Shown: in pieces, positions 41,654 through 50,944 of the stretch | How the letters are laid out: each line of letters opens with the position of its first letter | Position numbering within the stretch: position 1 is the stretch's first letter | From: Pseudaestuariivita atlantica | Lineage (GTDB): Bacteria; Pseudomonadota; Alphaproteobacteria; Rhodobacterales; Rhodobacteraceae | Length of the DNA: 64,000 bases | Reading direction: 5' to 3' | Assembly: GCF_001205715.1 (NCBI RefSeq) | Contig: NZ_AQQZ01000006.1 | Span: 208,057 to 272,056 of the forward strand | Made by a program: the position numbers and the translations under genes | The notes under the pieces: model-generated | Seen by the model: the letters and a program-made list of their open reading frames with translations, nothing else | Database searches by the model: none | Told to the model about the DNA's origin: nothing

Positions 41654-41740
41654 TGGTGCGGTCGAGAAGACTCGAACTTCCACGGGAGTTACCCCACAGC
41701 GACCTCAACGCTGCGCGTCTACCAATTCCGCCACGACCGC
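41654..41740 (-). tRNA. tRNA-Leu (GAG)
   Basis: Eighty-seven minus-strand bases form a class II tRNA with acceptor arms GCGGTCG and CGACCGC, discriminator A and encoded CCA. The anticodon loop is TTGAGGT (anticodon GAG), the variable arm is long and the T-loop reads GTTCGAGTC. Confidence 0.95.
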
Positions 41741-41767
41741 ACTGTCACTGGCTTGGTAGGGGCGCGT

Positions 41768-42292
41768 TTAGCCCAAGCCTCCGGCCCCCGCAAGGCCTGA
41801 CTTGCCCCTCTGCGCGGCCTGCCGGCGATTGCGCAGGGCGCGCAGGGCGATGGCCGCAAGGCAGACCGCGATCACCGCGTATCCAAGCTCGGGCCAGTCG
41901 GCAAAGAGCGCCCGATTGACCCGGCGACCGGGCAGGAAGTTGAAGAGCCCCGCGATCAGAAGGCCGTGCCAGAAAAGCCCCTCCATCGCCGCCCGGTGGG
42001 CGATGACATCGCCGCGCAGGATCGCCCGCATGCCCACCCACAGCGACCAGAGCGCAAGCAGCGCGAACCCGTGCAGCGGGCTGAAGGGGCCGATCACCTC
42101 GAACCCGCCGATGAAGAACGACGACAGCGCGACCCCCGCCATCGCCGCCACCCACGTATAGCCCGCAACCCGGTGCACCCCGTCATGGCGCCTGCGGAAC
42201 ATGGCGACGGGGCCGGACAAGAGCGCGGTCAGGGCAAACAGCACGTGGATCTGGATTTCGGCGGGGGCATGCAGCAACGGGGACAGGGTCAT
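41768..42292 (-). CDS. DUF2306-like membrane protein
   Basis: This 174-residue protein has four or five helices (IQIHVLFALTALLSGPVAMF first). HDGVHRVAGYTWVAAMAG and GDVIAHRAAMEGLFWHG hold conserved His residues that could bind heme or metal, as proposed for DUF2306 proteins. GAGAG lies before the ATG. It ends 27 bases from the tRNA-Leu gene and is divergent from the LytTR gene. Confidence 0.72.
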   Translation of the reverse strand: MTLSPLLHAPAEIQIHVLFALTALLSGPVAMFRRRHDGVHRVAGYTWVAAMAGVALSSFFIGGFEVIGPFSPLHGFALLALWSLWVGMRAILRGDVIAHRAAMEGLFWHGLLIAGLFNFLPGRRVNRALFADWPELGYAVIAVCLAAIALRALRNRRQAAQRGKSGLAGAGGLG

Positions 42293-42392
42293 TTCGCTCT
42301 CTTTCTTTTGCGGGTAGAACCGGGATGACCCGAGGGGTGGAGCACCCCGCCCGATCCCGCCAGCGCGCTTACGCGAACGGAGCCTCCGATAC

Positions 42393-43157
42393 GTGAACGA
42401 CACTGTCCTGCACTCCACGCTTCGTGAATGGCGGGCCCATATCGTGGCCCCGACGACGCTGGTGCTGATGGCCTGCGCGGCGGGCCTGCTGACTCTGGCG
42501 GGTCCGTTCGGCACGGGCACGCGGCTGACGCTTCTGCCGCTGTTCCTTTACTGGTCGGTGCTCGTCGCCGCCTGCTATTCCGCCGGTTTCATCGTGTCGG
42601 GCCTTGTCGCCCGGCGATTGGCGCACCGCCCGCTCTACATCCGGCTGGCCGTGGCGAGCCTCGGGATCGGGACGCTGGTGACCGGGCTGGTGATCGCGTT
42701 GAACGCGCTTGTCTTCGGCTTCGTGCCCGCGCTGTCGGAAATCGGCCCGCTGGCGCTCGTGACCTTCGCCACCGCCGCGCTGGTGACGCTCGCCATCGAC
42801 ACCGTGCATCGCGCCGTGGCGCGGCCCGAGGACGCCGCGCCGCCCGCCATCCTCGACCGCCTGCCGCTCGACAAGCGCGGCGCGCTGCTGGCGCTGTCGG
42901 TCGAGGATCATTATGTCCGCGTGCGGACCGATGCGGGGGAAGAGATGGTGCTGATGCGGCTTGCCGACGCGATCCGGGAGGTGGGCGACGTGCCCGGCCT
43001 GCAGGTGCACCGCTCCCACTGGGTGGCCCTAGGCGCCGTGACAGCTGCCGCCCGCGCCGGCGACCGCGCGATCCTCACCCTGTCCGACGGGGCCGAGATC
43101 CCCGTCAGCCGCGCCAACCTGCCCGCCGTGCGCGAGGCCGGGCTCTTGCCGCGCTGA
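42393..43157 (+). CDS. LytTR-family DNA-binding membrane regulator
   Basis: This 254-residue protein has four helices in the first 135 residues, then a LytTR DNA-binding domain (about 155-250): [20 protein letters not shown] and [14 protein letters not shown] are its typical strands. There is no receiver domain, so the signal is probably sensed by the membrane part. A GTG start is used. It is followed one base later by lipB, which suggests co-transcription. Confidence 0.88.
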   Translation: MNDTVLHSTLREWRAHIVAPTTLVLMACAAGLLTLAGPFGTGTRLTLLPLFLYWSVLVAACYSAGFIVSGLVARRLAHRPLYIRLAVASLGIGTLVTGLVIALNALVFGFVPALSEIGPLALVTFATAALVTLAIDTVHRAVARPEDAAPPAILDRLPLDKRGALLALSVEDHYVRVRTDAGEEMVLMRLADAIREVGDVPGLQVHRSHWVALGAVTAAARAGDRAILTLSDGAEIPVSRANLPAVREAGLLPR

Positions 43158-43158
43158 C

Positions 43159-43833
43159 ATGGTGGAGTGGATCGTCACACCGGGCCTCACCCCCTACCCC
43201 GAGGCCGTCGCGTGGATGGAGGCCCGCGCCACCGCCATCGCCGAGGGGCGCGCGGAGGAAGCCGTCTGGCTGGTCGAACACCCGCCGCTCTATACCGCCG
43301 GCACCTCGGCCAAGCCCGCCGACCTGACCGATCCCGACCGGTTCGACGTGTTCGAGACGCGGCGCGGCGGGCAATACACTTATCACGGCCCCGGCCAGCG
43401 CGTGGTCTACGTGCTTCTGGACGTGGGCAAACGCGGCCGCGACGTGCGCGCCTTCGTGCAACAGCTCGAACAATGGGTGATCGCGACGCTGGCGGAGTTC
43501 AACGTGACCGGGGAAATCCGCGACGGCCGCGTGGGCGTCTGGGTCACCCGGCCCGAAAAGCCGCCCCTGCCCGACGGCGCCCCGCGCGAGGACAAGATCG
43601 CCGCCATCGGCATCCGGCTGCGCAAATGGGTCAGCTTTCACGGGCTGTCGATCAACGTCGACCCGGACCTCGGCCATTTCGACGGCATCGTGCCCTGCGG
43701 CATCACCGGCCACGGCGTCACGTCGCTGATCGATCTTGGACTGCTGGTGGACATGGGGGACGTGGACGTCGCGCTACGGCGCACCTTCGCGGACGTGTTC
43801 GGCGGCGCAGATGACGCCGCCGACGACAGCTAG
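43159..43833 (+). CDS. lipB: Octanoyltransferase LipB
   Basis: This enzyme moves octanoyl from acyl carrier protein to lipoyl domains in the first step of lipoate synthesis. [20 protein letters not shown] near residue 72 is the signature, the active Lys is in [18 protein letters not shown], and the conserved Cys is in [15 protein letters not shown]. At 224 residues it has normal length. Confidence 0.95.
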   Translation: MVEWIVTPGLTPYPEAVAWMEARATAIAEGRAEEAVWLVEHPPLYTAGTSAKPADLTDPDRFDVFETRRGGQYTYHGPGQRVVYVLLDVGKRGRDVRAFVQQLEQWVIATLAEFNVTGEIRDGRVGVWVTRPEKPPLPDGAPREDKIAAIGIRLRKWVSFHGLSINVDPDLGHFDGIVPCGITGHGVTSLIDLGLLVDMGDVDVALRRTFADVFGGADDAADDS

Positions 43834-43836
43834 TCG

Positions 43837-44070
43837 TCAGACCTGATCGGCAAAGACCGAGGCAGAGATCGTCTCCCGCGTCAGCCCGCGGGCGGCCAAC
43901 GCCTCGTCGCTCAGGTTGCGCAGCGCCTCGATCCGCGCGATGCGCAGGCGCAGCTTGCGCTGGCTGGGCGTCTCGAGCGCCTTTTCGATCCATGTCAGGA
44001 TACGGTGGGACCAGCCGAAGCCGAAAGTACGCTCGGCAATGCGGGGCGTCTCGGTTGTCATCATGGTCAT
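43837..44070 (-). CDS. DUF1127-like small protein
   Basis: This 77-residue Arg-rich protein ends with [19 protein letters not shown], the pattern of DUF1127 (L..LsD..L.dIGltr..i). Such small proteins in alphaproteobacteria affect RNA turnover and phosphate or stress responses. GAGGTG precedes ATG 44070. It converges on lipB and is divergent from ctaD. Confidence 0.7.
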   Translation of the reverse strand: MTMMTTETPRIAERTFGFGWSHRILTWIEKALETPSQRKLRLRIARIEALRNLSDEALAARGLTRETISASVFADQV

Positions 44071-44253
44071 GGCAGCACCTCTTGTCATTCACACCGGCAG
44101 CCAGTGTGCGCTCTCACCTCTTAACGTAGCGATAACGCGGAAGTTCCACAGGTCCGGAATACCCAACTCCGCAGCGGCGTCCCGTTGCAGTGTGCCCGTG
44201 TCCCGGCCGGGCGTGGCACCTGCACCGAAAAGGGGTAACCGGCGCCACCCGGA

Positions 44254-44309
44254 CGGCCCGGCAACCGGGCCGCCGCAATGTCGCACCCTGCGGCAAAGTC
44301 GTACATTGC
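44254..44309. promoter_or_regulatory. Stem-loop and wide inverted repeat in the ctaD upstream region
   Basis: The 337-base gap 44071-44407 has no gene. It contains a perfect 8-bp stem with a CAA loop (44254-44272) and, just after it, the inverted pair GCAATGT (44275-44281) and ACATTGC (44303-44309) separated by 21 bases. No clear sigma70 hexamer pair was seen. These may be a leader hairpin and an operator for ctaD. Confidence 0.35.
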
Positions 44310-44407
44310 CGCCCGCGATAGGCTCGGCTAGACAGGCGTCCAAACGGGGGCAGTGCGACTCGCGCCGCCCTTCCAGACACTTGTCGCCAGAAACGAGGGA
44401 GCTCCAC

Positions 44408-46078
44408 ATGGCCGACGCCGCCATTCACGGGACAGAGCACGAAGATCAGCGGGGCTTCTTTACCCGCTGGTTCATGTCCACCAACCACAAAGACATCGGT
44501 ATCCTCTACCTGGTCGTTTCGGCCTTCATGGGGTTCGTGTCCGTCGCCTTCACCGTCTACATGCGGATGGAGCTGATGGAGCCGGGTGTGCAGCTGATGT
44601 GCCTCGAAGGCGCGCGGCTGTTCCCGTCGGCGGCCGAATGTACCCCGAACGGGCACCTCTGGAACGTGCTGATCACGGGCCACGGCATCCTGATGATGTT
44701 CTTCGTCGTGATCCCGGCGCTTTTCGGCGGTTTCGGCAACTATTTCATGCCGTTGCAGATCGGCGCGCCGGACATGGCGTTCCCGCGGATGAACAACCTG
44801 TCCTTCTGGCTGTACGTCGCCGGTTCGTCGCTGGCGGTCCTGTCGGTGCTGATGCCGGGCGGCAACGACCAGGCCGGCTCGGGCGTGGGCTGGGTCCTGT
44901 ACCCGCCGCTCTCGGTCAACGAAGGCGGCATGTCGATGGATTTCGCGATCTTCGCCGTGCACGTGTCGGGCGCCTCGTCGATCCTCGGCGCGATCAACAT
45001 GATCACCACCTTCCTCAACATGCGCGCTCCGGGCATGAGCCTGTTCAAGGTGCCGCTGTTCTCGTGGTCGATCTTCATCACCGCGTGGCTGATCCTGCTG
45101 TCGCTGCCGGTTCTGGCGGGCGCGATCACCATGCTGCTGACCGACCGGAACTTCGGGACGACCTTCTTCGACCCGGCCGGTGGCGGTGACCCGATCCTCT
45201 ACCAGCACATCCTGTGGTTCTTCGGCCACCCGGAAGTCTACATCATCATCCTGCCCGGCTTCGGCATCATCAGCCACGTGATCGCGACCTTCTCGCGCAA
45301 GCCGGTCTTTGGCTACCTGCCGATGGTCTGGGCGCTGATCGCGATCGGCGCGCTCGGCTTCGTCGTGTGGGCGCACCACATGTACACCGTGGGCATGTCG
45401 CTCACCCAGCAATCCTACTTCATGCTGGCCACGATGGTCATCGCGGTTCCGACCGGCGTGAAGGTCTTCTCGTGGATCGCCACGATGTGGGGCGGCTCGG
45501 TCGAGTTCAAGACGCCGATGCTCTGGGCGATGGGCTTTTTGTTCCTCTTCACCCTCGGCGGCGTGACCGGCATCGTCCTGTCGCAGGCCGGCATCGACCG
45601 CGTCTACCACGACACCTACTACGTGGTGGCACACTTCCACTACGTGATGTCGCTGGGTGCCGTCTTCGCCATCTTCGCGGGTATCTACTTCTACCTGCCG
45701 AAGATGACGGGCCGCATGTACCCTGAATTCTGGGGCAAGCTGCACTTCTGGATGATGTTCATCGGGGCCAACCTGACGTTCTTCCCGCAGCACTTCCTCG
45801 GCCGTCAGGGCATGCCGCGTCGCTACATCGACTACCCCGAGCAGTTCGCCTACTGGAACTACGTCTCGTCGTGGGGCGCGTTCCTGTCCTTCGCGTCGTT
45901 CCTGATGTTCTTTGGCATCATCGCCTACACCCTCCGGGCCGGCGCACGGGTGACCGAGAACAACCCGTGGAACGAGTATGCTGACACGCTGGAATGGACC
46001 CTTCCGTCCCCGCCGCCGGAGCACACGTTCGAAATCCTGCCCAAGCGGGAAGACTGGGACAAGCAGCACTCGCACTGA
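44408..46078 (+). CDS. ctaD: Cytochrome c oxidase subunit I (aa3 type)
   Basis: This 556-residue heme-copper oxidase subunit has twelve helices. The proton-pump-linked motif is [15 protein letters not shown] (His-Tyr crosslink), the CuB His pair is [11 protein letters not shown], and the heme ligands are in [14 protein letters not shown]. It begins [14 protein letters not shown] and is preceded by GAGGGAG. The other subunits and assembly genes (ctaC, ctaB, ctaG, ctaE) are not adjacent, as is common for ctaD in this group. Confidence 0.97.
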   Translation: MADAAIHGTEHEDQRGFFTRWFMSTNHKDIGILYLVVSAFMGFVSVAFTVYMRMELMEPGVQLMCLEGARLFPSAAECTPNGHLWNVLITGHGILMMFFVVIPALFGGFGNYFMPLQIGAPDMAFPRMNNLSFWLYVAGSSLAVLSVLMPGGNDQAGSGVGWVLYPPLSVNEGGMSMDFAIFAVHVSGASSILGAINMITTFLNMRAPGMSLFKVPLFSWSIFITAWLILLSLPVLAGAITMLLTDRNFGTTFFDPAGGGDPILYQHILWFFGHPEVYIIILPGFGIISHVIATFSRKPVFGYLPMVWALIAIGALGFVVWAHHMYTVGMSLTQQSYFMLATMVIAVPTGVKVFSWIATMWGGSVEFKTPMLWAMGFLFLFTLGGVTGIVLSQAGIDRVYHDTYYVVAHFHYVMSLGAVFAIFAGIYFYLPKMTGRMYPEFWGKLHFWMMFIGANLTFFPQHFLGRQGMPRRYIDYPEQFAYWNYVSSWGAFLSFASFLMFFGIIAYTLRAGARVTENNPWNEYADTLEWTLPSPPPEHTFEILPKREDWDKQHSH

Positions 46079-46105
46079 GGCGCTTGACCAGGCAGAGTTG
46101 CGGAG

Positions 46106-46137
46106 AGCCCCGGATACGTCCGGGGCTTTCTTTTTTT
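46106..46137 (+). terminator. Rho-independent terminator of ctaD
   Basis: A perfect 9-bp stem (46106-46114 and 46119-46127) with a TACG tetraloop is followed by a T-rich tract (46127-46137). It sits 28 bases after the ctaD stop. Confidence 0.95.
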
Positions 46138-46153
46138 GGGCGGGAGGACAGAG

Positions 46154-46696
46154 ATGGTGTTGGGATCAACCCTGCTGGCGCTGCTAGCCTTCGCACCCCT
46201 TGTCCTCGTCCTCGGCGGGCCGGGCTGGCCCAACCGGGTGATGCTGGCCATTCCCGCCCTCTGGGCGCTCGTCGTTGTCCTTGTGATCCTGGTGGCCGAG
46301 CAGGGAGCGAGAGGCACAAACTCCGCCGCCTATCACGACACCTATTAGTTCGTGACAACGGGCGGGTACGGGACCGCGATCCTCGCCATGCTGGTCGGCG
46401 GCGTGATCGCGGTTTTCGCGCTCCGGCATCTCGGGGCATTGCGTGTCCCGCGCGCGCTCGCGCTCACCTTCGCCACGTTTCACATCGGCCTCGTGGCCGC
46501 CCACGCCTCCACCGCCCTCCTCGCTCTCACTGCGACCCCTGAGCGGCTGCTCGACGCGCCCGCCACCGTCTCGACCGCCTTCCAGATTGCATCCGTCGGC
46601 GGGGTGATCTCGCCCGCTGCGGCGCTTGTCTATCTCGCTCTGGTCGCCTGGTGCGTCTGGGCCCGCTGGCGCCATGGCCCGGTGCCCCCGGCCTGA
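46154..46696 (+). pseudogene. COX1-like small membrane protein interrupted by in-frame TAG
   Basis: GGGAGGA precedes ATG 46154, and one frame runs to 46696 apart from TAG at 46346-46348. The first part has two helices and ends NSAAYHDTY; after TAG it goes on FVTTGGYGTAILAMLVGG with three further helices. YHDTY-stop-FV mirrors YHDTYYVV of the subunit I encoded just upstream, so the TAG most likely replaced a Tyr codon. Both halves may be inactive, or the 64-residue first part may be made alone. It lies right after the ctaD terminator. Confidence 0.6.
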
Positions 46697-46742
46697 CGCC
46701 GAAAGGTCCCCGTATCCGGCCAAGCCGTGGTAGGATAGCCCC

Positions 46743-47579
46743 ATGACCCGCTGGCTGCATCCCTTGCGCCACCACTGGCGCGGTGACCTGCCCATCCTCT
46801 GGACGCTGGCGGGTCCGATCGCGGGCGTGACCCTGCTGACCCTGTGGCTCGCGCGATCCGTCCCCTCCGCCACGCCCCTGCGCTGGGTCGTCTTCGCGGC
46901 CCTCGCCGTGGTGCTCTTCTGGCAGGTCATCGGCACGGCCCGTGCTTCCCGCCTCACGCTGCGCAGCGGCGCCGACCGGCCGCTCGGCGTGCTGGGCTAC
47001 GGCGCCGCCGGGCTGGTGCTGGCGCTCGGCCTCGTAATGCTGGTCGAGATCGGAACCCCGCCAGCCCCGCCACCGCCCCCCGGCACGGCGGGCCATGCCA
47101 GCGTGACCCGCACCGGCGCGACCCTGCACCTGCAGGGCGAAATCGAGCTGCGCAGCTACTACGCGCTGGAACGCGCTCTCACCCGCCCGCCGGCAATCAC
47201 CCGCCTGACGCTCGACAGCCCCGGCGGGGCGGTGCACGCCGCCCGCGGCATCGCGCGGCTGGTGCGGGAGGCCGGGCTCGACACCCATGTCACCGGGCGC
47301 TGCCACAGCGCCTGCCCGCTCATCCTGATCGCGGGACGCAACCGCAGCGCCGACCCCGCGGCGCGGATCGGCTTTCACAGCTATGCCACGCCCGGATATG
47401 CCAATACCGGCCCGCTGGTGCTTGACGACGCGGCCGCCTCGCAACGCCGCGATGCCGCCGCCTTCCGCGCCCAGGGCGTGTCCGAGGCCTTCATCGCGCG
47501 GATGTTCGACGCCGCCCACGACACGCTCTGGCTGCCCGACCACGCGACCTTGCGCGCCTCTGGCGTGCTGACGCGCTAA
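46743..47579 (+). CDS. ClpP-like (COG3904-type) membrane protein
   Basis: This 278-residue protein has three N-terminal helices and a proline run (TPPAPPPPPGT), then a crotonase/ClpP-like domain. LTLDSPGGAVHAARGIARL is the oxyanion segment, and the catalytic Ser is in TGRCHSACPLILIAGRNRS near residue 183; a His in IGFHSYATP may follow. Such periplasm-facing ClpP-like proteins are predicted proteases without known targets. Confidence 0.78.
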   Translation: MTRWLHPLRHHWRGDLPILWTLAGPIAGVTLLTLWLARSVPSATPLRWVVFAALAVVLFWQVIGTARASRLTLRSGADRPLGVLGYGAAGLVLALGLVMLVEIGTPPAPPPPPGTAGHASVTRTGATLHLQGEIELRSYYALERALTRPPAITRLTLDSPGGAVHAARGIARLVREAGLDTHVTGRCHSACPLILIAGRNRSADPAARIGFHSYATPGYANTGPLVLDDAAASQRRDAAAFRAQGVSEAFIARMFDAAHDTLWLPDHATLRASGVLTR

Positions 47580-47675
47580 CCCGCCGCGAGGCCGCCCACC
47601 AGGGCGGATGAGCAGCCAGCCGCCTGCGGCCAGATGTCCCTTTCCCGAACCCCACCCCGCTCCTACACTTGTTCC

Positions 47676-48167
47676 ATGCCCTATCGCTGGTCCGACACCG
47701 CCGATCCGACGCCCACGCTCACGCTTTGGCCGCACCGCTCGCTGCCGCGCGCGGGCTTTGCCGCGGTCGTGCTCGGGTGCTTCACGGCGATCACCCTGCC
47801 GCTCTATGGCCTGCTCGGCACGGTGCTCCTCTGGGGCCTGCTGCCGTTTCTGCTGATGGCGGTCGGCGCGCTCTGGTGGGGGCTCGAAGCCTCCTACCGC
47901 TCGGGCGAGATCGAGGAACGGCTCGTCTTCACCGATCCCGACCTGCACCTCACCCGCCGCAACCCGAAGGGCGACACGCAGGAATGGCAGTGCAACGCCT
48001 ACTGGGCGCGGGCCACCCTGCACCCCAAGGGCGGGCCGGTCCCGAACTACGTCACCCTCAGCGGCAATGGCCGCGAGGTCGAAATCGGCGCCTTCCTGTC
48101 CGAGGATGAACGCAAGGCGCTCTACTTGGACCTTGACCACCGGCTGCGGGGGATGCACCTCGGGTGA
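47676..48167 (+). CDS. DUF2244 family membrane protein
   Basis: This 163-residue protein has two adjacent helices (GFAAVVLGCFTAITLPLYGL and TVLLWGLLPFLLMAVGALWW) and a C-terminal beta-rich domain (RLVFTDPDLHLTRRNPKG, then YVTLSGNGREVEIGAFLSE). Length and layout match DUF2244, which is often found near cytochrome oxidase genes in alphaproteobacteria. Function unknown. Confidence 0.85.
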   Translation: MPYRWSDTADPTPTLTLWPHRSLPRAGFAAVVLGCFTAITLPLYGLLGTVLLWGLLPFLLMAVGALWWGLEASYRSGEIEERLVFTDPDLHLTRRNPKGDTQEWQCNAYWARATLHPKGGPVPNYVTLSGNGREVEIGAFLSEDERKALYLDLDHRLRGMHLG

Positions 48168-48168
48168 C

Positions 48169-49113
48169 ATGACCACCCGACCTGCTCCGCGCACGGCGCA
48201 AGCCCCCGCCCCGCCCAAATGGCACCGCACCGCCCTGCGCGCGGCACCGTGGCTTGCGCGGCTCGGCTTCCTGACGCCCAACGCCTCGGAACGCGCAGCA
48301 CTTGCCCTGCGGGATGCCGCCCCGGCGCTGCGTTCCGCCGCAGAGGTCGTCTTCCTGATCCCGCTGGTGGGTCGTGACGCCGTGCAGGACTGGCCCGGCA
48401 CGGTGGCCCGCCTGCACGCGACGCTGGCGCAGTTCCAGCGACAGACCGACCCGCGCTGGCGGGCGGTGATCTGCGGGCAGGACGCGCCGGACGACCTGCC
48501 GGACGACCCGCGCATCGCGTGGCTGCCCTTCACCGAAGAGGTGGACGGCAACGACAAGTGGGCCAAGCTCGCCGCGCTCACCGCGCCGGGGTCCGCGCAC
48601 CTGCAAACGCCCGCCTATGCCATGACCTTCGATGCCGACGACCTCGCCTCCCCCGACCTCGTGGCCGAGATGCTGACCCGCGCCGCGCCGGGTGGCTACC
48701 TTGTCGAACGCGGATATGTCTGGAACGTCGGCACCGGAGCGGTCGGGGCCGCGCGCCCGCAATCGCTGACCGAACCGGGGGCCAAGGCGTTCTGGAAGCT
48801 GTGTGGCTCCTGCGCCGCCCTGCGGATCGACCCGGCGGCGGGCCCCGAAGGCCCGGCGCTGCTACAGGCGATGAGCGCGCATGAACACCGCATGTTCCCG
48901 CATCTCGCGGCACTGGCCGGACAGCGGCTGACACCGCTTCGCGCGGCATCGGTCGTGTACCTGCTGAACCACGGCGACAATTTCGGCGCCCGCCGCGGGC
49001 GCGTGGGGTTCAAGGCGCGTTACGTCGACCGCTTCGCGCTCTCGCCCTCCGAACGGGCGGCGTTCGACGCCGCCTTCCCCGGCCTTATCCAGTCGCCGAC
49101 AGACGGTCCTTGA
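48169..49113 (+). CDS. Glycosyltransferase-like protein (putative rhamnosyltransferase type)
   Basis: This 314-residue soluble protein has a nucleotide-diphospho-sugar transferase-like fold. EVVFLIPLVGRDAVQDWPG near residue 65 begins it, a GT-A-like DxD is in YAMTFDADDLASPDL near residue 150, and FGARRGRVGFKARYVD is near the end. It resembles putative rhamnosyltransferase proteins. The start nearly touches the DUF2244 stop. Its 3' end overlaps the convergent yqeY-like gene by 29 bases. Confidence 0.62.
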   Translation: MTTRPAPRTAQAPAPPKWHRTALRAAPWLARLGFLTPNASERAALALRDAAPALRSAAEVVFLIPLVGRDAVQDWPGTVARLHATLAQFQRQTDPRWRAVICGQDAPDDLPDDPRIAWLPFTEEVDGNDKWAKLAALTAPGSAHLQTPAYAMTFDADDLASPDLVAEMLTRAAPGGYLVERGYVWNVGTGAVGAARPQSLTEPGAKAFWKLCGSCAALRIDPAAGPEGPALLQAMSAHEHRMFPHLAALAGQRLTPLRAASVVYLLNHGDNFGARRGRVGFKARYVDRFALSPSERAAFDAAFPGLIQSPTDGP

Positions 49114-49555
49114 TCTTGGGACCCACCGCGCCGAAATCCATCTGGCCGGTATGGTTGGCCTTCAGCACGCCCATCACGCGGCCCATGTCGCGGATCGAGC
49201 TTGCACCGACCTCGGCCAGTGCGGCGTCGATCGCGGCCTCGACCTCGGTCTCGTCGAGCTTGCGGGGCAGGAACTCTTCCACCACCACGATCTCGGCCAG
49301 TTCGCGCTCGGCCAGGTCCAGCCGCCCGCCCTCTTCATAGGCCTTGGCGCTTTCCTGGCGCTGCTTGACCATCTTGCCGAGGATCGCCAGCACCTCGTCG
49401 TCGCTGACGCCCTCGTCGTTGCCCGTGGCACGGGCCGCGATGTCCTTGTCCTTGATCGCCGCCGAGATCAGCCGCAGCGTGCCCAGACGCTCGGCTGCCT
49501 TCTCCTTCATCGCTGCCTTGGTCGCTTTCGACAGGCGCGCGCGCAGTTCGCTCAT
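49085..49555 (-). CDS. GatB/YqeY domain protein
   Basis: This 156-residue helical protein has the GatB/YqeY tail domain, as in the C-terminus of the amidotransferase GatB. It starts MSELRARLSKATKAAMKEK; AEIVVVEEFLPRKLDETEVE and IRDMGRVMGVLK follow in family order. The domain binds tRNA in GatB; stand-alone members have no proven role. It is divergent from carA. Confidence 0.93.
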   Translation of the reverse strand: MSELRARLSKATKAAMKEKAAERLGTLRLISAAIKDKDIAARATGNDEGVSDDEVLAILGKMVKQRQESAKAYEEGGRLDLAERELAEIVVVEEFLPRKLDETEVEAAIDAALAEVGASSIRDMGRVMGVLKANHTGQMDFGAVGPKIKDRLSATG

Positions 49556-49703
49556 CGGTCATCCCCAATCGATGGTTCGAGCGCCCTCTCTATCCCCGCC
49601 GCCCCTTCAATTCAAGCGCGCACCGCCCCTTGACGCTCCCCGGAGGCCTGCGTATCTCACCGACAATTTGCCCGACCCCCAAGTCTGCCCGAAGGGAATG
49701 CCC

Positions 49704-50849
49704 ATGCCGCACCGCACGCCCCGCCCGACCGCCTGCCTCGCCCTCGCCGACGGAACGCTGTTTTACGGGCGCGGGTTCGGTGCCACGGGCACGCGCACGG
49801 CAGAGCTGTGCTTCAACACCGCCATGACGGGCTACCAGGAGATTATGACCGACCCCTCCTATGCGGGCCAGATCGTGACCTTCACCTTCCCCCATATCGG
49901 CAATGTGGGCGTGAACCCCGACGATGACGAGACCGCCGACCCGGTGGCCGAGGGCATGGTCGTCAAGTGGTCCCCGACCGAGCCGTCGAACTGGCGTGCG
50001 GTCGAACGCCTGTCGGACTGGCTGGCGCGGCGCGGACGGGTCGCCATCGGCGGCATCGACACGCGCCGCCTGACCCGCGCGATCCGCCAGCAGGGTGCGC
50101 CCCACGTGGCGCTGGCTCACGACCCCGAGGGCAATTTCGATGTCGAGGCGCTGGTCGCCGCGGCGCGCGGATTTTCCGGGCTCGAAGGGCTCGACCTCGC
50201 CAAGACGGTGACCTGCGCGCAAAGCTATCGCTGGAACGAAACCCGCTGGGCCTGGCCCGACGGGTTCGGCACCCAGACCGAGCCCAGGCACAAGGTCGTC
50301 GCCGTCGATTACGGCGCCAAGCGCAACATCCTGCGCTGCCTCGCCAGCGCCGGCTGCGACGTCACCGTGCTGCCCGCCACCGCCACGGCCGAGGACGTGC
50401 TGGCGCTGGATCCCGACGGCGTCTTCCTGTCGAACGGCCCCGGCGACCCGGCAGCGACCGGCGCATACGCCGTGCCGATGATCCAGGGCGTGCTGGACAA
50501 GGACCTGCCCGTCTTCGGCATCTGCCTCGGCCACCAGATGCTGGCGCTCGCGCTGGGGGGCAAGACCGTCAAGATGAACCACGGCCACCACGGCGCGAAC
50601 CACCCGGTGAAGGACCTCGAGACCGGCAAGGTCGAGATCACGTCGATGAACCACGGCTTCGCCGTCGATGCGCAATCGCTGCCCTCCGGGGTCGAGGAAA
50701 CGCACCGCTCGCTCTTCGACGGTTCGAATTGCGGCATCCGGCTGTCGGGCAAGCCCGTCTTCTCGGTCCAGCACCACCCCGAGGCCAGCCCCGGCCCGCA
50801 GGACAGCTTTTACCTGTTCGAGCGATTTGCCTCCTCCATGGGAAGATGA
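49704..50849 (+). CDS. carA: Carbamoyl phosphate synthase small subunit
   Basis: This is the glutaminase subunit for carbamoyl phosphate in arginine and pyrimidine synthesis, 381 residues. The N-terminal domain contains FNTAMTGYQEIMTDPSYAGQ. The class I amidotransferase triad is Cys in FGICLGHQMLAL and His-Glu in SVQHHPEASPG. Two ATGs (49698 and 49704) exist; the second has proper spacing from AAGGG. carB is not in the window. Confidence 0.96.
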   Translation: MPHRTPRPTACLALADGTLFYGRGFGATGTRTAELCFNTAMTGYQEIMTDPSYAGQIVTFTFPHIGNVGVNPDDDETADPVAEGMVVKWSPTEPSNWRAVERLSDWLARRGRVAIGGIDTRRLTRAIRQQGAPHVALAHDPEGNFDVEALVAAARGFSGLEGLDLAKTVTCAQSYRWNETRWAWPDGFGTQTEPRHKVVAVDYGAKRNILRCLASAGCDVTVLPATATAEDVLALDPDGVFLSNGPGDPAATGAYAVPMIQGVLDKDLPVFGICLGHQMLALALGGKTVKMNHGHHGANHPVKDLETGKVEITSMNHGFAVDAQSLPSGVEETHRSLFDGSNCGIRLSGKPVFSVQHHPEASPGPQDSFYLFERFASSMGR

Positions 50850-50881
50850 CGGCTGATTTCCCCCACGATTTCCGGCGGAAA

Positions 50882-50896
50882 TTAACCAAGCTTTAA
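50882..50896. promoter_or_regulatory. Full CtrA-type binding box
   Basis: TTAA-CCAAGCT-TTAA matches the alphaproteobacterial CtrA consensus TTAA-N7-TTAA exactly. It lies 49 bases before the start of the glycosyltransferase gene, the expected position for promoter control, in otherwise very GC-rich DNA. Confidence 0.6.
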
Positions 50897-50944
50897 TCGA
50901 GATGAACGAATCTTTGCCGGCACGCGTGACAACGGAGCGCCGGC

